Source: Akebia trifoliata (taxonomy: Eukaryota; Streptophyta; Magnoliopsida; Ranunculales; Lardizabalaceae). Taken from it: DNA of 64,000 nt. The stretch is taken from positions 14,429,658 through 14,493,657 of the forward strand of contig CM030704.1 of assembly GCA_017979445.1 (NCBI GenBank). The letters run 5' to 3'. The notes under the pieces are model-generated. The model was not told where the DNA came from. It ran no database searches and saw nothing but the letters and a program-made list of their open reading frames with translations. The position numbers were made by a program, and so were the translations under genes. This document shows positions 59,573-64,000 of the stretch, in pieces; the first letter of the stretch is position 1; each line of letters opens with the position of its first letter.

Positions 59573-61211
59573 TGATTTATTCAATTTTGAATATATCGAC
59601 CACTTTGGATTTGTTTTGGAGTCGCCACCATTCATTTTGGAAAAGGGTGTGAATGGTCACTCGAATTGCATTTTTTGAAAAATATGTCATTTTGGCATTT
59701 TAGTGACTCTCGTACAGATATGGCTTATTTCGCCCAATTTATTATTCTAGATAAGGGGTCCATTTTATAGAGTAGGGAAAGTGTTAGGTACCCTACTCCA
59801 TCCACAGTTGGTGCTAACCTCTGATTCGGTCATTTTTTAAAATAAAAATAAAATGAAAAGAATTTAAAAAAATCCGATATGTGCCCTCAAGTATGAGGGA
59901 CCTTCGATGTTGGTTCAAACCATTGAGGGCACCCTTATGGTGTGTGCAAAGGTGTAGAGAAAGGGGATAGATAGAAGAAGAGGAGTTGGAGGGGGTGTTT
60001 TTTTGTTCAAACCCACCTTGTTCTTCTTGACCTTCTTTGACTTTCTTCAAAGGATGATTTAAAAAAGTTGAGAGTTGAGGTCAGTTGAGAGTTGAGAGTA
60101 GAGATAGTTGTAATTTTTAGAGGGTACTTTTTCAAATTTTCATTAGGGATTGTGAGTGGAGAATGAGTGGGGTTTTATAGGATTTGAGAGTAATTTTTAG
60201 GGGTAAAGTTGGGTGAAATGAGAAGGAATAGTAGAATGGTTTGGAGTTTAAGAGAGATGTGGGGATAACTTAGAGGGTATTGAAGGGTATTTGTGTAAGA
60301 ATGTGAAATAAGTTATTTTACAACTCAAATGGTTTGGATCTTATCCAATCCATTTGGATGGAGTGTTTGGTGAGGTAAGATGATGAGTGTTTAAGAGGGT
60401 GGTTGATTGATTAAGTGGTATTTGGTTTAAGAGAATGAAGGGTGTAAGAGGGTGGTTGATGATATTTTGGGAGGGTGAGAGAAATGATACCATGTGTCAA
60501 AATGGGTGAAGATGAAAGGTTTAGATGAGTTGATGGGAGAGGATGAGTGTTTGGTTTTAAAGGAGGGGTGTGGGTTTAGATTGTACATGTGGGGTTTTGT
60601 AGAGAATGATGAAGGTATATTAGGGGGAGATGTAGGTTGTAAGTATTTGATTTTAGAGAATGGATAGAGAAAGGTGTAGGTTGTAAGTGTTTGATTTAAA
60701 AGAATGGATAGGGTAGGTTAAGGGGGGAGGTGTAGGTTGGAAGTGTGGGTAGATGATGTTTAGAGAAAAGTTGATGGGATGGTTAGTGGGATGAGGGAGG
60801 TGAGTTGAGGTGATGACATGTGTCCTACCTTGATGATCATGTTGATTGGTTGTGATGTTGGGTTGGGTTGAGTTGGGCTTGGTAATGGATTGGATTAAAG
60901 AACGGTTGGGTTGGACTTGGGTGTAGTGATGGATAGGATTAATTTGAATGGGCTTAGGTGATGGGTTTAGGTTGGTTTGGGAAGTGTAGAATAAGAATGG
61001 ATTTGGACTTGTATTGGGTTGAGTTTAAGAATGTAGGAGGGTGGTGAGGTGTTTGGGTCCATGGGCCACATGAGTAGCCTTGGGCTGTTTATTGAAAAAG
61101 AATGACAAAATACATTGGATTTTTATAGGTTTAGGTCTTGAAATCCATTGCAATTTTTACGATTTTTGGGGCATTTTATGTTGAGGGTCCAGTCAAATTT
61201 GGGTGTTTACA
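59573..61211 (-). mobile_element. LTR-C: 3' LTR of another Tat-lineage element
   Basis: On the minus strand the LTR starts TGTAAACACCC at 61211, directly after a polypurine run, and probably ends GTGTCCACA at 59573 (1639 bp). It has the 'gtggcgactcc' and 'gtacctaacac' phrases that family B LTRs also carry in the same order, so it is a related but distinct Tat LTR. The preceding polypurine tract makes it a 3' LTR. The stretch 60060-61060 has almost no C on the plus strand. No second copy is in the window to prove its 3' border. Confidence 0.7.
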
Positions 61212-61229
61212 GTTGCCCCTCTTTGCAGG
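61212..61229 (-). promoter_or_regulatory. Polypurine tract before LTR-C
   Basis: On the minus strand 'cctgcaaagaggggcaac' directly precedes the LTR start TGTAAACACCC. The 'gaggggca' core is typical of Tat-lineage elements. It fixes the orientation of LTR-C. Confidence 0.75.
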
Positions 61230-62905
61230 AGTTGCATGCAGTAAAGAATAAGACGAAACCCTGATTTATATTGGCCTGAGGATTTTGCTCAGAAAAGTTT
61301 TGAAAACACTGATTTGGTTTGATAAATTTGATGACAAGAAGTAACTACCCAAGCACGGGGTCTGACAAGGTGAGCCTTTAGATTTCCTAAACCTCGTGGC
61401 GCGAAGCTCGTGTGAGGTCTCAGTTTGTGATAGTTTGGAGAAAAACTTTGAAACGAGAGTTTTCTAATGAATCTTGAACAAATTTTAATTTTAATTTTAC
61501 AAAATACTATTTTGTCGATTTTTTTTTATTTTTGATTTTTTGATTTTTTGATTTTTTTTATATGTAAGGTGTGTTCCTGACTTCATCACTTTCTTTCTTT
61601 TCCAACCTAAAATCTACTCTTCATTGTCTTCTTTTTTGTTAATTTTACTTAATATTTTTATGACAAGTTACTCCTCCCAATTGAGGCATTATCACTTGTA
61701 ATGGCGTCTTTAATCCTTTCCAGGGTGCAAGTAATAAAGTTGTTAACAATTGCCACATATCCAAGAGAAAGTTTTGCTATTAGAGTTAAATCAATTAAGA
61801 TCTGGAGGCAGGAGGGCTACATAGTCTGAGTCACCCCCATTTAAAACCACATTCATTGCAACAATATCAACAGGAGCATAAACTACGAACGAGCCTGTTG
61901 CATCGGTGCTACTCTCTTGTAATATCAGCATGTTGTCCTGGTTGGAATTTGGAGTATTTACTTGCAGTAGAGATACACAGTTATCAGGATCAAGATGTCA
62001 GTCTGAGTCGTTTCTTCAACCATTGTGATCGAATGGAATAGATGAGGGTGTCTCATACGCGGATTGAGATACTTTGACTACGTTCTGAGAATGATCTGAA
62101 GACCTAGATAGCTCAGGGTGAATCTTTGAGAAGCAGGGAATTTTTCATTTTGAAGGCTGAGATTGATGATCTGCAAGAGAGATTTGCTCAGGGTCCTTGC
62201 TTTGAGGCCTTCGCGTCTTATCTGGTGAGTTGTAATGCTTCGAACACTGAGGTGGTGATGATGGGGAAAGCTGTCCAAATTCATGCCTTGGAAGAGAGAC
62301 TTGATTCTTTCTTCATTTCTCATCGAGACGTGTGATTAGCATCATATATATTTTTTGTATTTTCTTTTTGTTAGCAAAAAAAATGTAATGTGAGACTTTT
62401 TTAAATGAAAAGAAAAATTGGTTTTTTACTTACTTGGCCTTAGGTGTATCTATTGCTTTGAAAACATGAAGTCTAAGTAAGTCCTAGATTTTTCATCATT
62501 GGTCAAAATAGCAGTTTTGAAAATATTTGAATTTTTGTGATTTGACTTTGTCGAATAAATATTTTAGACATAGAATATGAAAACTTTTTCGAGAGACCAT
62601 TTGTACTTCAATGATTTTTGTGCTTTTGCCAATTACTGAGGATATAGATGTCGGTAGCTCTTAGGCTCTTTTTAGAGTCATCTGGTGCCCTAGAACTAGG
62701 TGAATATCGATTGAGCATGGGACTTAGGATTTCGGGAAATTTTTCCCATTCACAGTTTATACTCATGCATGCGGGCCAAGAGTTCTTCATTTTTTTTTAA
62801 TTTTTTTTTTCTTTATTGCCCCTAATGCCAGTTACGATTTTCACCAGACCCGATTTTCACATTTTTGTACATTGACACCTTTTTCGATTTTCATCGTGCT
62901 AGTGT
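61230..62905 (-). mobile_element. Presumed 3' untranslated region of the LTR-C element
   Basis: By position this is internal sequence upstream of LTR-C on the minus strand. It has no pol domain. The phrase 'aggtttaggaaatctaaagg' on the minus strand near 61390 and a 'gattttttgatttttt' run near 61535 are the only landmarks. A plus-strand frame at 62126-62335 (AEIDDLQERFAQGP, ALEERLDSFF) looks helix-forming but matches no family that I know. Its true boundary with the next element is unknown. Confidence 0.4.
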
Positions 62906-63260
62906 GTCACGGCCGTATTCTTTCGAAGCGAGGTCGTGCGGCGTAAGGGGGTCAAATCCACTTATAAGCCTGTAAATAATGATCGTACACACCAAACATA
63001 GCTAGCAAACAAGTAAACGAGACAACAGGAGGTAAAGCCTGGAGGCAACTTTGTTGATATAATATTGATTACACGGGGTAACACGTTACAAAAGCAATAG
63101 ATGATCCTATAACACGCAGGACTTCCACGAAGCAGAGCTTCAAGGCTTCAACAATGTGAGTGTAGGCCGGGGATTAGGATAACACTAGACACCCTTCCTA
63201 CAAAGAGTACGTTAAGTCTTTCCCAGGTTTCCAGAAGGAAACATTAAAAGTGGAGGCCGA
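62906..63260. mobile_element. Possible LTR piece of a Galadriel-like element
   Basis: The sequence begins TGTCACGGCCGTATTC and contains 'ttcgaagcgaggtcgtgcgg' and 'caactttgttgatataatat' phrases. It lies directly beyond the point where the neighbouring minus-strand gag-protease frame ends. The GC-richer, phrase-rich character differs from its surroundings. Orientation and ends are uncertain because only one copy is visible. Confidence 0.35.
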
Positions 63261-64000
63261 TCATACTCCCAAGGAAGCAATGTACGGTTGTTTACCTTTC
63301 TTCAACCCTTTCTTCAACTGAATGACTGAAATCAACTGTTCCCTCTTCCTTGCCTGTGGAAACGGGAACAAAACTTGGACATTCACCTGGCATGCCGAAG
63401 GTGTTGGCGAATGGCATTGGTACAATCCTGTTCTGTCGCATGAAATCCATCCCAATGACAACTTTGAACTTATCAAGCGGAACTACGAGTAAATTAAGCT
63501 TACCCTCCATGTACCTATCTTGACGGACATTGACTTGACTGAACCTTGGATAGGAATGGCTTGGGAGCTTATAGCTTTCATACGGCTTAAACCCTTATCG
63601 AGCCGGATATTGAGACGCTTCGCCTCTACAGGGGTAATGAAGTTGTGCGTAGTTCCTGTATCAACCATTGCCTGGGTGGTCTTCCCACCAACTTCAATAT
63701 CGACATATATAAGACCCTTCCGTTGACGGCTATTCTGAGTCTCAAATGTTTGCTTCATTGCATTCAAAAGATGCAAGGCTCCCATGTGAGGAGAATTTTC
63801 ATCATCTCTCCCACTTGTACTCTCGTGACTAGGGTCACTCTAGCATGTTAAAAGTCCAGTTAGTTTGGCTCGTTGTGGGCACTTAAATGTCTTGTGAGGC
63901 CCACCACAAACGCATACGTGCTTGTGACGACACTTGACTGGCGAGGTACTTCTGCTCTGTGAAGGGGAGGAGTTCCATGAGGATCCCTGACTAGAACTCT
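63261..64000 (-). pseudogene. pol: gag C-terminus and protease of a Galadriel-like chromovirus (continues past window)
   Basis: On the minus strand the gag end (64000-63786) has a zinc-knuckle-like stretch (VCVCGGPHKTFKCPQRAKL) and an in-frame TAG at 63842-63840. The protease follows: MGALHLLNAMKQ, GLIYVDIEVGGKTTQAMVDT with Asp-Thr-Gly intact, THNFITPVEAKRLNI, then after a lost base near 63512 MEGKLNLLVVPLDKFKVVIG and MDFMRQNRIVPMPFAN. A second shift near 63345 leads to IQLKKGLKKGKQPYIASL, the usual link toward RT. RT itself is absent. The phrases resemble Galadriel-type chromoviruses. Confidence 0.8.

Noticed and set aside
59573..61211. LTR-C as the 5' LTR of the Retand-like element
   Set aside because: A polypurine tract stands before its start on the minus strand, as for a 3' LTR, and no primer-binding site follows its presumed end toward gag.
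1..64000. tRNA and rRNA genes
   Set aside because: I saw only short tRNA-complementary primer sites, not full cloverleaf genes, and no rRNA-like stretch. A tRNA scan would be decisive.

Overview
The window reads as gene-poor heterochromatin from the nuclear genome of a flowering plant, probably a dicot. It is AT-rich and built almost entirely from decayed Ty3/gypsy LTR retrotransposons of several plant lineages (Tekay/Del-like, Reina-like, Ogre/Tat-like, Retand-like Tat, Galadriel-like, and traces of Athila). It also holds one PIF/Harbinger-like non-autonomous DNA transposon, tandem repeats and a single recognisable host-gene fragment. I see no intact protein-coding gene, no tRNA or rRNA gene and no CRISPR array. 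Clade names rest on remembered family motifs, not on a search.

Layout. 1-13.1 kb: minus-strand LTRs of family A. One carries a nested solo LTR of family B inside an (AT)n tract, and another carries a 716-bp PIF/Harbinger-like element. 13.2-16.25 kb: an unclassified tandem repeat (family C) with GAT-triplet cores. 16.25-27.0 kb: a plus-strand Tekay/Del-like chromovirus with 5' LTR, gag-pol wreck and 3' LTR, preceded by an orphan copy of its own pol tail. 28.1-29.05 kb: a broken exon of a MIP2 (NBAS/Sec39-like) gene on the minus strand. 29.19-45.91 kb: two inverted arms of about 4.1-4.3 kb (29.19-33.28 and 41.62-45.91), each carrying the integrase end of an Ogre/Tat element. Between them lie 33-bp and 51-bp tandem arrays, a family B 3' LTR, Athila-like remnants and a gutted Reina-like element. 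48.2-49.0 kb: a minus-strand Tat 5' LTR fragment with a tRNA-Arg primer site. 49.5-54.1 kb: a plus-strand Tat gag-protease-RT remnant. 54.7-58.9 kb: a minus-strand Retand-like gag-pol remnant. 59.6-61.2 kb: a minus-strand family C-type 3' LTR (LTR-C). 63.26-64.0 kb: the gag-protease piece of a Galadriel-like element running off the window.

No working system is assembled here; the regions record successive insertion, recombination and mutational decay. The clearest signals are (i) nested insertions whose empty sites are also in the window, (ii) repeated CAG-to-TAG and TGG-to-TGA stop codons in the Tekay-like pol, as expected from deamination of methylated CHG cytosines, (iii) the large inverted repeat, and (iv) the captured or stranded MIP2 exon. 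I did not find a convincing previously undescribed biological system.
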